From JANXVR01 sp034667405 (GTDB lineage: Bacteria > Actinomycetota > UBA4738 > HRBIN12): 24,618 nt of DNA. Of this stretch, positions 7,539 through 14,543 are shown piece by piece. The notes beneath the pieces were generated by a model. The model was not told the origin of the DNA. It made no database searches and worked only from the letters and a program-made list of their open reading frames with translations. The number at the start of each line of letters is the position of its first letter. Within the stretch, counting starts at the first letter, position 1. Location of the stretch: assembly GCA_034667405.1 (NCBI GenBank), contig JAXDJX010000022.1, positions 1-24,618 on the forward strand, given 5' to 3'. A program made the translations under genes and the position numbers.

Positions 7539-8618
7539 TCAGAGGAGTGCGATGACGGCTTCGGCGACCTGGAATGTGCCGGCGGCCGGGCGGTCGTCAT
7601 CTGCCGGCCGGAGATCTCTGGTGACGTGCACGCCGTCGGCGAGGAGCGCCACCACGGCGGATTCCAGCCGGTCGCCGGCATCGGTTTCGCCGACATGACG
7701 GAGCATCATCGCGGCACTGAGCATCACGCCCACCGGGTTCGCTTGATTGGTGCCGGCCAGACGGGGGGCGGTGCCGTGCGTGGCCTCGAAGACCGCCCGG
7801 CCGTCATCGCCGAAATGTCCGCCGGGGGCGACGCCCAGCCCACCGATCAACGCCGCACCGAGCTCGCTCACAACGTCGCCATAGAAGTTCGGGAGCACCA
7901 GCACATCGAAGCGCTCGGGCGCCTGGACCAGTTGCATGCAGAGCGCGTCGATGATCCGGTCCTCGAACTCCACATCGGGATACTCCGTCGCGACGCGCCG
8001 CGCCACCTCCAGGAACAGCCCGTCGGAGAACTTCATGATGTTCGCCTTGTGGCTCGCGGTGAGCTTCTTCCTCCCGCGCGCCTGGACCAGTTCGAACGCG
8101 AACCGAACGATGCGGTCGCTCCCCGCCTCGGTGATCGACTTGATGGACAAGCCGCTGTCTTCGCGGATATGCCTGCCGGTCGCGTCTTCGATGAACCCGA
8201 TGAGTTCGGTCGCCGCAGCCGTCCCCATCTCGAACTCGTACCCCGTGTACATGTCCTCGAGGTTCTCTCGGACCACGATGAGATCGACGTGATCGAAGAC
8301 GCTCGGGACACCCGGGTAGAGCGTGCACGGGCGAACCGATGCGAACAGGCCGAGTTCTTTGCGAAGCTCCAGGTTAACGCTGCGGTAACCGCTCGTGACC
8401 GACGTCTCCACCGGACCCTTCAACGCGACGCGGCGATCCCTGATAGAGGCGAGCGTCTCAGGTGGTAGCGGGGTCCCCCGGCGGCTGAACGCCGCCGCAC
8501 CGGCATCCTGGCGATCCCACGCGATCTGCACCCCGGTGGCCTCGACCACGCGACGTGCCGCCTCGATCACCTCGGGCCCGATCCCATCGCCGGGGATCAG
8601 CGTTACGTCGTGGCCCAC
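7539..8618 (-). CDS. Second isocitrate dehydrogenase-family enzyme, cofactor choice uncertain
   Basis: A 359-residue paralogue of the enzyme at 3181-4266, collinear with it over most of its length. It starts at GTG 8618 with AAGGAG five bases upstream. The substrate residues Thr72, Ser80, Asn82, Arg86, Arg96 and Lys191 are the same, so isocitrate is the likely substrate. Three sites differ: the active-site loop reads Asn-Leu-Glu-Asp instead of Asn-Thr-Glu-Asp; the second metal position is Glu252 instead of Asp; and the cofactor loop has Arg286-Leu287 instead of Asp-Ile. A basic residue there would suit the 2'-phosphate of NADP, as Lys-Tyr does in E. coli, but Arg-Leu is not a classic pair. 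It is divergent from citrate synthase across 130 bases. An altered substrate (a related 3-substituted malate) is possible. Confidence 0.87.
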   Translation of the reverse strand: MGHDVTLIPGDGIGPEVIEAARRVVEATGVQIAWDRQDAGAAAFSRRGTPLPPETLASIRDRRVALKGPVETSVTSGYRSVNLELRKELGLFASVRPCTLYPGVPSVFDHVDLIVVRENLEDMYTGYEFEMGTAAATELIGFIEDATGRHIREDSGLSIKSITEAGSDRIVRFAFELVQARGRKKLTASHKANIMKFSDGLFLEVARRVATEYPDVEFEDRIIDALCMQLVQAPERFDVLVLPNFYGDVVSELGAALIGGLGVAPGGHFGDDGRAVFEATHGTAPRLAGTNQANPVGVMLSAAMMLRHVGETDAGDRLESAVVALLADGVHVTRDLRPADDDRPAAGTFQVAEAVIALL

Positions 8619-8643
8619 CGTGCTCCTTCATCCGGCCTGCGTG

Positions 8644-8651
8644 TCACGTGA
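8644..8651. promoter_or_regulatory. Palindrome in the idh2/citrate synthase divergent region
   Basis: TCACGTGA is a perfect eight-base palindrome, 25 bases before the GTG of the second isocitrate dehydrogenase and just upstream of the citrate synthase promoter. It could be an operator half of a TCA-cycle regulator. A palindrome this short can arise by chance, so this is only a candidate. Confidence 0.2.
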
Positions 8652-8665
8652 GGTCCTGCCCCGTT

Positions 8666-8694
8666 TTGGTGCCCGGGTTGCGCCCGACTATCCT
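8666..8694 (+). promoter_or_regulatory. Putative promoter of citrate synthase
   Basis: TTGGTG (8666-8671) and TATCCT (8689-8694) are separated by 17 bases, a normal sigma-70 arrangement. Transcription would begin near 8701 and leave a leader of about 48 bases. The start codon is preceded by a modest GAGG. Confidence 0.45.
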
Positions 8695-8748
8695 TGCAGA
8701 ATCCGTCCGGGGTGCCCGGACGCTTCTCCACGACCAGGGATATCGAGG

Positions 8749-9867
8749 ATGCCGGACAAAGGACTACGGGAGATCGTCGCCGCCCAGACGAAGATCTCCG
8801 ACATCGACGGTGAGAAGGGCCGCCTCTGGTACGCCGGCTATGACATCGCCGACCTGGCGAAACATGCAGGATTCGAGGAGGTCGTCTACCTGCTGCATCA
8901 CGGCGACCTCCCCACCCGCGGCCAGCTCGAAGAGCTCAGCGCGTTCATGGCAGCCGAACGCGAGATGAACCCGTTCCTGGCCAAGATGATGCCGACGCTC
9001 GCGCAGCAGGCCTCTCCGATGTCCATGCTCCGAACCAGCGTGAGCGCGGCCTCGGCGTACGACCCCGACGGCTGGGACGATTCGCCAGAGGCCGAATATC
9101 GCAAGGCGTTGCGGCTCATCGCGAAGATCCCCACGCTCATCGCGTGTTTCCAGCGACTTCGCACCGGCCAGGAAGTCGTGCCCCCCGATCCCCGGCTCCC
9201 CCACGCAGCGAACTTCCTGTGGATGCTCCAGGGCGAAGAACCGGACCCCGAGGATGCCCGCGCGCTGGACACCACGTTCGTCTTGTACGCCGACCACACG
9301 ATGAACGCGTCGACGTTCACGGCTCGGATCATCGCCTCGACCCTCAGCGATATGTTCAGCGCCATCACCGGAGCCATCGGATGCCTGAAGGGCCCATTGC
9401 ATGGGGGTGCCAACGAAGAGGCGATGAAGATGGCCGAGGAGGTCGGCAAGCCGGAGAACGCCGCCGCATACGTGACGGCCCGCCTGGAGCGCCACCAGAA
9501 GATCATGGGGTTCGGTCACGCCGTGTACACCACCATGGACCCCCGCGCCACCGAGCTGAAACAGCTGGCGCGCGAAGTCGGAGAGCGTCACGACGACATC
9601 GTGTGGGCAGACATCTTCGAGGCCCTACAGGAAACCGTCTACGACCAGAAGGGCCTCTGGCCGAACGTCGACCTCTACGCCGCCGGCGTCTATCACGTCC
9701 TCGGGATCGCCACGGACCTCATGACTCCGATGTTCGCGCTGGCGCGGATGGCCGGCTGGACCGCCCACGTGCGCGAACAGTACGCCGACAACAAGGTGAT
9801 CCGGCCCGGAAGCGAGTACGTCGGGCCGACCGACCGCGTCTACGAACCGATCGATCAGCGCGGCTAG
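8749..9867 (+). CDS. gltA: Citrate synthase
   Basis: A 372-residue enzyme condensing acetyl-CoA and oxaloacetate to citrate. The ATG at 8749 begins Met-Pro-Asp-Lys-Gly-Leu, matching the short (type II, about 370-residue) citrate synthases; upstream in-frame codons overlap the leader and the divergent gene. Catalytic residues are visible: His218 in Gly-Pro-Leu-His-Gly-Gly-Ala-Asn, His257 in Gly-Phe-Gly-His-Ala-Val-Tyr and Asp308 in Pro-Asn-Val-Asp-Leu-Tyr. His183 in Ala-Asp-His-Thr-Met-Asn-Ala-Ser-Thr and Arg266 in Asp-Pro-Arg are also kept. 2-Methylcitrate synthase has the same fold and cannot be fully excluded, but the surrounding TCA genes, and the lack of prpB or prpD nearby, favour citrate synthase. 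Its TAG overlaps the metF stop in CTAG. Confidence 0.92.
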   Translation: MPDKGLREIVAAQTKISDIDGEKGRLWYAGYDIADLAKHAGFEEVVYLLHHGDLPTRGQLEELSAFMAAEREMNPFLAKMMPTLAQQASPMSMLRTSVSAASAYDPDGWDDSPEAEYRKALRLIAKIPTLIACFQRLRTGQEVVPPDPRLPHAANFLWMLQGEEPDPEDARALDTTFVLYADHTMNASTFTARIIASTLSDMFSAITGAIGCLKGPLHGGANEEAMKMAEEVGKPENAAAYVTARLERHQKIMGFGHAVYTTMDPRATELKQLAREVGERHDDIVWADIFEALQETVYDQKGLWPNVDLYAAGVYHVLGIATDLMTPMFALARMAGWTAHVREQYADNKVIRPGSEYVGPTDRVYEPIDQRG

Positions 9868-10778
9868 CGCACCGGACGCGGGAAGAGCCCGGCTCCCTCG
9901 ACGACCTTGCGCACCGCCGCGTCATCTCCCATGCCCATCAGGTGCACGCCCGAGATGCCGGGGATCTGCAGGATGGCCTTCACGACATCGATAGTAAGCC
10001 CGAGTCCGACCTCCGCTGCACCTTCACTGGCGTCTAGGAGGGCCGACAGCATCTCGGCCGGCACCCGAACACCTGGCAACTTGTCGTGCATGAACGTTGC
10101 TTGCTTCACACTCTTGAGCGGCGTGATACCGATCAAGACCTTCGCCCGTTCGAACAGACCCTCGGGGCGAAGTCGGTCCGCCCATGCCGCGAGTGCCTCG
10201 ACGTCGTAGGCGATCTGGGTCATCACGAAGTCGGCCCCCGCGTCGAGCTTCTGCTCCAAGCGCTGGGGCTGGTAGGGGTCGGCCAGCGGCATCTCCGCCA
10301 CACCGATGAAGAACCTGGGCGGATCTGCGACTTCTTTCCCGGTGAGCGTGGTGCCGTCTTCCCGAAGGCGGAGCGCCAGCCCGATCAGTCCCTGCACATC
10401 CAGGTCGGACACCGCGGGGGCGCTCGGGTCGTCACCGATGCGCATTGGGTCCCCGGACAGGCAGAACACGTTTCGGGCGCCCAACGCCCACGCCCCCAGA
10501 AGATCCGCAGTAAGCGCCAGCCGGTTCCTGTCGCGTGCGGTGATCTGCAGGGTGGGCTCGATACCCGCGTCGTGGAGGAACCGGGCCCCTGCGAGCGGCG
10601 ACATGTGCGCCGATGCGGTCGGGTTGTCGGTGACGTTCGCCGCGTCGACGTAGCCGACCAACGCACGAGCATGATCACTCACGGACACGCCCGAACCCGA
10701 GACGGGAGGCACCACTTCTCCCGTGACCGCGAACTCCCCGGCGGCCAGCAGGGCCGCCAGCCGGCCGCCGACGGTCAC
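9864..10778 (-). CDS. metF: Methylenetetrahydrofolate reductase
   Basis: A 304-residue TIM-barrel flavoprotein of the MetF family, reducing 5,10-methylene-THF to 5-methyl-THF for methionine synthesis. Visible family features are the N-terminal Gly-Glu-Val-Val-Pro-Pro strand with its Glu, Asn-Val-Thr-Asp-Asn-Pro, the Ile-Thr-Ala-Arg-Asp-Arg-Asn-Arg segment, Leu-Ser-Gly-Asp-Pro and Phe-Val-Met-Thr-Gln, all in the expected order. The length matches bacterial MetF. It starts at a GTG that overlaps the folD stop by four bases (GTGA), so it is coupled to folD. Its stop shares CTAG with convergent citrate synthase. The electron donor cannot be told from sequence; the second half is somewhat unlike E. 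coli MetF and closer to short forms of the family. Confidence 0.88.
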   Translation of the reverse strand: MTVGGRLAALLAAGEFAVTGEVVPPVSGSGVSVSDHARALVGYVDAANVTDNPTASAHMSPLAGARFLHDAGIEPTLQITARDRNRLALTADLLGAWALGARNVFCLSGDPMRIGDDPSAPAVSDLDVQGLIGLALRLREDGTTLTGKEVADPPRFFIGVAEMPLADPYQPQRLEQKLDAGADFVMTQIAYDVEALAAWADRLRPEGLFERAKVLIGITPLKSVKQATFMHDKLPGVRVPAEMLSALLDASEGAAEVGLGLTIDVVKAILQIPGISGVHLMGMGDDAAVRKVVEGAGLFPRPVR

Positions 10779-11638
10779 GCTCCGAACGCCTGGATCTCTG
10801 CTGCCGCGACCGTATTGACCATGAGCATCGCGACCGTCATCGGGCCGACACCTCCGGGCACCGGTGTGATGGCGCCTGCGACCTCACCGACCGCCGCTTG
10901 GACATCTCCGACAAGACCGTCGGCTGTCCGATGCACGCCCACGTCGATCACGGTGGCTCCCGGTTGCACCATGTCGGGGGTGACCAGCTGAGGCACGCCC
11001 GCGGCAGCTACCAAGATATCGGCGCGCCGGGTGTGATCCGTGAGATTCCGGGTCTTCACGTGCGTGCAGGTCACGGTGGCGTTCCCACGGATGTTGTCCT
11101 GGGCAAGCATCATGGCGAGCGGTGCTCCCACCAGCTCGCCGTATCCGACCACGACGACCTCCGCGCCTTCGAGTTCGATGTTGCTGCGGAGCAAGAGCTC
11201 AACGATCCCGTACGGGGTTGCCGGCTGATAGGTGGGTTCTCCGCGAACCATCATCCCGATGTTCCACGGGTGGAGTCCGTCGACGTCCTTCTCGGGAGCG
11301 ATGGTCCGCTGGATCTCCAGTTCATGGAGATGGGACGGGAGTGGGAGCTGGATGATGATGCCGTGGATGTCCGGATCGCGATTCAGGCGTCGCAGCGTCG
11401 CCATCAGTTCGTGTTCGGTGACGTAGGCCGGGAGGTCGACCTGCTCCGAGCGGATCCCGACGTCGGCGCAGGCCTTGTGCTTGGCCCCGACGTAGATGCG
11501 GGAGGCCTGATCCTCGCCCACCAGAACGGCGGCCAACCCTGGCGTGACCCCGCGTTCGGAAAGCGCGCGCACCCGCTCGGCGACTTCGGAGCGGATATCT
11601 GCAGCGATGGCCTTGCCGTCCAAGATCCGGGCGGTCAC
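10775..11638 (-). CDS. folD: Bifunctional methylenetetrahydrofolate dehydrogenase/cyclohydrolase FolD
   Basis: A 287-residue enzyme converting 5,10-methylene-THF to 10-formyl-THF. The catalytic Tyr49-x3-Lys53 pair, Gln97 in Ile-Ile-Ile-Gln-Leu-Pro-Leu-Pro, the Lys-Asp-Val-Asp-Gly-Leu-His-Pro segment at 117-124 and the C-terminal Pro-Val-Pro-Gly-Gly-Val-Gly-Pro-Met-Thr are present. The dinucleotide loop is unusual: Gly165-Tyr-Gly-Glu168-Leu-Val-Gly171, whereas typical FolD has Gly-Arg/Ala-Ser-x-x-Val-Gly; an acidic residue here could disfavour NADP. It starts at GTG 11638, six bases after a TAGGAT box, so it may have its own leaderless promoter in addition to reading from purH 41 bases upstream. 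It overlaps metF by GTGA. Confidence 0.93.
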   Translation of the reverse strand: MTARILDGKAIAADIRSEVAERVRALSERGVTPGLAAVLVGEDQASRIYVGAKHKACADVGIRSEQVDLPAYVTEHELMATLRRLNRDPDIHGIIIQLPLPSHLHELEIQRTIAPEKDVDGLHPWNIGMMVRGEPTYQPATPYGIVELLLRSNIELEGAEVVVVGYGELVGAPLAMMLAQDNIRGNATVTCTHVKTRNLTDHTRRADILVAAAGVPQLVTPDMVQPGATVIDVGVHRTADGLVGDVQAAVGEVAGAITPVPGGVGPMTVAMLMVNTVAAAEIQAFGA

Positions 11639-11644
11639 GGCGCA

Positions 11645-11674
11645 ATCCTACCGGCGGCTCCTGGTTCCGACCAA
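11645..11674 (-). promoter_or_regulatory. Putative internal leaderless promoter for folD-metF
   Basis: On the minus strand TTGGTC (11674-11669), an 18-base spacer, TAGGAT (11650-11645) and six bases precede the folD GTG. The expected +1 coincides with the start codon. No Shine-Dalgarno is seen, which agrees with a leaderless start. Confidence 0.5.
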
Positions 11675-11679
11675 AACCA

Positions 11680-13221
11680 TCAATGACGGAAGTGTCGTGT
11701 CCCCGTGAGCACCACGGCCATGCCGCGCGCCTCGGCAGCGGCGAGCACGGCCTCGTCCCCTTTGGAGCCGCCCGGATGGATCACTGCAGAGCAACCCGCG
11801 TCGGCAGCGACCTCGAGGGCGTCGGGGAACGGGAAGAACGCGTCCGAGGCAACCACCGCGCCGCGCGCGCGCTCCCCCGCCTTCCGTGACGCGATCCACG
11901 ACGAATCAACGCGGGACATCTGGCCGGCGCCGACGCCGACGGTCGCCCCCTCCTTCACGAACACGATGGTGTTCGACTTAACCCGCCACGCGATGGTCCA
12001 TGCGAGTTCGAGGTCGACCCACTCCTGCGCGGTAGGTTCGCGACTCGATACGACCTTCCAGTCGGCACGGGTCTCCGTGATGCGGTCGCGGTCCTGCATC
12101 AATGCACCTCCGGGCAGCGGCCGAACGTCCAGATCGTTCCCGGTGATCAACTCCGCTTGCACCACCCGGAGGTTCTGCCGCTCGGCGAACGCGGCCAGGG
12201 CCCCCTCGGTGAACGACGGTGCGATCACGACTTCCGTGAAGACCTCGCGCATGGCCTCAGCCGCATCTTGATCGCACTCCCCGTGGAACGACACGATGCC
12301 GCCGAATGCGCTCACCGTGTCGCACGCGAACGCCGCCGCGTAGGACGCCGCGGGCGAACCCTTGGCGGCCGCGCCACAGGGATTGTTGTGCTTCACGATC
12401 ACGCACGAAGCCGGCGGCATGGCCGAAACGAGTTCATGTGCCGCGTAAGCATCGAGCCAGTTGTTGAACGACATCTCCTTTCCCTGGAGAACCCGAGCTC
12501 CGCCCAGCGGACCGGCACCCGCCGCCTCCCGGTAGAGGGCGCCGCGCATGTGCGGGTTCTCCCCGTATCGAAGGTCCGACGTCTTCTCGTAAGCGAGGCC
12601 GACGAAGTCCGGCAACGCCTCAGACCTTTCCTGTCCAGCGAACCATCCCGCGACTGCCGCGTCGTAGGCGGCCGTGTGTGCGAACGCCTCTGCGGCCAGA
12701 CCGAACCGCGTGGCCCGCGTCAATCCACCCTCGAGCTTGATCTCGTCGAGCACCATCTCGTAGCGGTCCGGATTCACCACGACACCCACCGACTCGAGAT
12801 TCTTCGCTGCCGCGCGAGCCATGGCCGGTCCGCCGATATCGATCTTCTCGATGACCTCGTCGAACTCGGCCCCGGCTGCCACCGTCTCCCGGAACGGATA
12901 GAGGTTGACCACCACCAGATCGAACGGTTCGATGCCTTGTTCCGTCAGTTGCTCCACGTGATCCGGACGCCGCTGGTCGGCCAAGATTCCACCGTGGATG
13001 TTGGGATGCAGGGTTTTGACGCGGCCGCCGAGCATCTCCGGGAAGCCAGTCACCTCATCGACGGGCGTGACGGTGAGACCCGCCTCACGCAGGACCGCCG
13101 CGGTTCCTCCCGAGGAGACCAAGGCCACACCGAGTTCGCTCAACGCCCGCGCGAACGCCACCACGCCGGACTTGTCGTAGACCGCCAACAGGGCTCTGTG
13201 GATCGTTCGAACCTCAGTCAT
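11680..13221 (-). CDS. purH: Bifunctional AICAR transformylase/IMP cyclohydrolase
   Basis: A 513-residue enzyme for the last two steps of IMP synthesis. The N-terminal MGS-like cyclohydrolase domain (about 1-195) shows Tyr-Asp-Lys-Ser-Gly, Lys-Thr-Leu-His-Pro-Asn-Ile-His-Gly-Gly and Asp-Ile-Gly-Gly-Pro-Ala-Met. The transformylase domain shows Arg-Tyr-Gly-Glu-Asn-Pro-His, Lys-Glu-Met-Ser-Phe-Asn-Asn, the catalytic Lys-His-Asn-Asn-Pro-Cys-Gly segment, Ser-Asn-Thr-Ile-Val and Gly-Gly-Gln/Ala-Gly-Gln-Met-Ser-Arg-Val-Asp near the C-terminus. It starts at ATG 13221, which overlaps the purN stop by eight bases (ATGACTGA). It uses 10-formyl-THF, which FolD, the next gene downstream, makes. Length and motifs are normal. 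Confidence 0.96.
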   Translation of the reverse strand: MTEVRTIHRALLAVYDKSGVVAFARALSELGVALVSSGGTAAVLREAGLTVTPVDEVTGFPEMLGGRVKTLHPNIHGGILADQRRPDHVEQLTEQGIEPFDLVVVNLYPFRETVAAGAEFDEVIEKIDIGGPAMARAAAKNLESVGVVVNPDRYEMVLDEIKLEGGLTRATRFGLAAEAFAHTAAYDAAVAGWFAGQERSEALPDFVGLAYEKTSDLRYGENPHMRGALYREAAGAGPLGGARVLQGKEMSFNNWLDAYAAHELVSAMPPASCVIVKHNNPCGAAAKGSPAASYAAAFACDTVSAFGGIVSFHGECDQDAAEAMREVFTEVVIAPSFTEGALAAFAERQNLRVVQAELITGNDLDVRPLPGGALMQDRDRITETRADWKVVSSREPTAQEWVDLELAWTIAWRVKSNTIVFVKEGATVGVGAGQMSRVDSSWIASRKAGERARGAVVASDAFFPFPDALEVAADAGCSAVIHPGGSKGDEAVLAAAEARGMAVVLTGTRHFRH

Positions 13222-13822
13222 GTCGCTCCTCGATCGTCGCGCGGCGTTCACGGACCTGGATACGGCCTTCCACCAGCGCGCGAACCGCCTCCGGGAGGAG
13301 GCGATGTTCGACTTCGTTGATCCTGGCTTCCAGCGCAGGCCAATCGTCGTGCTCAAGGATAGGGATGGACTCCTGAAGCACGATCGGACCGCCGTCCAAT
13401 TCTTCGGTCACCAGATGGACGGTTACGCCGGTCACCTTCACGCCCCGATCGATCGCTTCCTGCACGGAGTGCGCGCCGGGGAACGCCGGAAGGAGGGAGG
13501 GATGCACGTTCAGGATCCGGTCTCTGAACGCATCCACGAACACGGGAGAGAAGATCCGCATGAAGCCGGCCAGGGCGACATGCGTGATCTCTCGCGACCG
13601 GAGAAGGTCGACGACAGCGGCACTGAACGCCTCGCGATCGGGGAACGCTCCGAATTCCAGGACCGCCGACTCGATGCCTGCTTCGCGCGCGCGCTCGAGC
13701 GCTCGGGCCTTGGGCCGGTCCGAAACGACGAGGACGACCCGCTCACCGCAGAAGTCGTCGTCCATGAGGGCTTGAAGGTTGCTCCCCACCCCCGAGGCAA
13801 GCACCGCGATCCGCCCGTCCAT
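13214..13822 (-). CDS. purN: Phosphoribosylglycinamide formyltransferase PurN
   Basis: A 202-residue enzyme transferring a formyl group from 10-formyl-THF to GAR. The phosphate-binding Leu-Ala-Ser-Gly-Val-Gly-Ser-Asn-Leu-Gln loop is at 8-17. The catalytic triad Asn105, His107 (Asn-Val-His-Pro-Ser-Leu-Leu-Pro) and Asp143 (Glu-Glu-Leu-Asp-Gly-Gly) is intact and numbered almost as in E. coli. I chose ATG 13822 because it opens directly on the first strand and lies ten bases after a TAGCGT box; an upstream in-frame GTG would fall inside that box. No Shine-Dalgarno is present. It overlaps purH by eight bases. It is divergent from the zinc-finger membrane protein, with 59 bases between them. Confidence 0.93.
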   Translation of the reverse strand: MDGRIAVLASGVGSNLQALMDDDFCGERVVLVVSDRPKARALERAREAGIESAVLEFGAFPDREAFSAAVVDLLRSREITHVALAGFMRIFSPVFVDAFRDRILNVHPSLLPAFPGAHSVQEAIDRGVKVTGVTVHLVTEELDGGPIVLQESIPILEHDDWPALEARINEVEHRLLPEAVRALVEGRIQVRERRATIEERHD

Positions 13823-13832
13823 GAGGGGCGCC

Positions 13833-13838
13833 ACGCTA
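13833..13838 (-). promoter_or_regulatory. -10 box of a probable leaderless purN-purH promoter
   Basis: TAGCGT on the minus strand is ten bases before the purN ATG, leaving at most a few untranslated bases. It is back-to-back with the plus-strand box at 13870-13875, so the 59-base gap is a divergent promoter region. Confidence 0.4.
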
Positions 13839-13869
13839 TCACGGGGTCCATCTCCGAAGGACTGACGAC

Positions 13870-13875
13870 TAAGCT
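13870..13875 (+). promoter_or_regulatory. -10 box of a probable leaderless promoter for the zinc-finger membrane gene
   Basis: TAAGCT is followed by six bases and the ATG at 13882, so the expected +1 is the start codon. No -35 match was seen. Confidence 0.45.
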
Positions 13876-13881
13876 CTGGCC

Positions 13882-14466
13882 ATGCCCTCCGAAGACCGCG
13901 GAACGAAAGTCGCAGAGCGGTGCGAGGTGCACCCCGGCCGTGTCGCGGTCGCCCATTGTGCAGAATGCGAGCGGCGTCTCTGCGTCCGCTGCGCAGTGCC
14001 GGTACGCGGTCGAGTGCTCGGGCCCGAATGCCTCCGCAGCGCGCTAGGCGATGAAGCCCCCCCCGAACCGGCGCCGAAGAAGCCCCGCCGGCCCACCGTG
14101 GAACTGGTTGCCGGCGCGGCGTTCGGTGCGGCCGCTGCGGCAACGTTATTCCCGTGGACGAGGTTCGCTACCGGCTCCGGATTCGCGGGTGCCTGGGCGC
14201 TAGACCTGCGCTGGTCGATGCTTGCCGCGACGGCTGCGGTAGCTGTCGTGTTGGCGTGGGGGCTGGGTAGGCGGGTTCGGCGGCTCTCATCGCGAGCCCA
14301 GGTGGTGCTTGGACTCGCCGGGGCCGTGGGAGCCGTCATGGCCATCGTCCATCCCCCGCCCTTCAAGCACGCCTCGATCACGCCCGCCGTAGCGGTCGTC
14401 CTGTTGCTCATCGGGGCCGCTTCGGCCCTCCTGCGCCCCCGGCAGGCTTCCGACCTGCATCGTTGA
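13882..14466 (+). CDS. B-box-like zinc-finger membrane protein, function unknown
   Basis: A 194-residue protein. Residues 14-50 hold Cys14-x2-His17, Cys26-x2-Cys29, Cys34-x2-Cys37 and Cys50, with Pro-Gly-Arg-Val-Ala following His17; this spacing is like the B-box-type zinc fingers found at the N-terminus of some bacterial membrane proteins. A Pro/Lys/Arg linker (about 58-72) leads to four hydrophobic segments near 75-95, 108-128, 138-155 and 162-182. The finger would face the cytoplasm if the linker follows the positive-inside rule. The start is set by the ATG after the TAAGCT box. It stands between perM-like/sucCD and purN, a place where M. tuberculosis has no such insert. The target of the finger is unknown. 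Confidence 0.8.
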   Translation: MPSEDRGTKVAERCEVHPGRVAVAHCAECERRLCVRCAVPVRGRVLGPECLRSALGDEAPPEPAPKKPRRPTVELVAGAAFGAAAAATLFPWTRFATGSGFAGAWALDLRWSMLAATAAVAVVLAWGLGRRVRRLSSRAQVVLGLAGAVGAVMAIVHPPPFKHASITPAVAVVLLLIGAASALLRPRQASDLHR

Positions 14467-14543
14467 CTCGCCCTAGGTTCGGGGATTCAATGGCCCACAT
14501 CGCCTCCGGCAGATCGTTGAGGGGCTTGTCGAAGGGAGCACTG

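Noticed and set aside
8749..9867. 2-Methylcitrate synthase (prpC)
   Set aside because: No prpB or prpD neighbour; the surroundings are TCA genes. Motifs alone do not separate the two, so this is a context decision.
14463..14543. TTG start for the four-helix protein
   Set aside because: The extension lacks domain character and an ATG with GGGAG at proper spacing lies at 14544.
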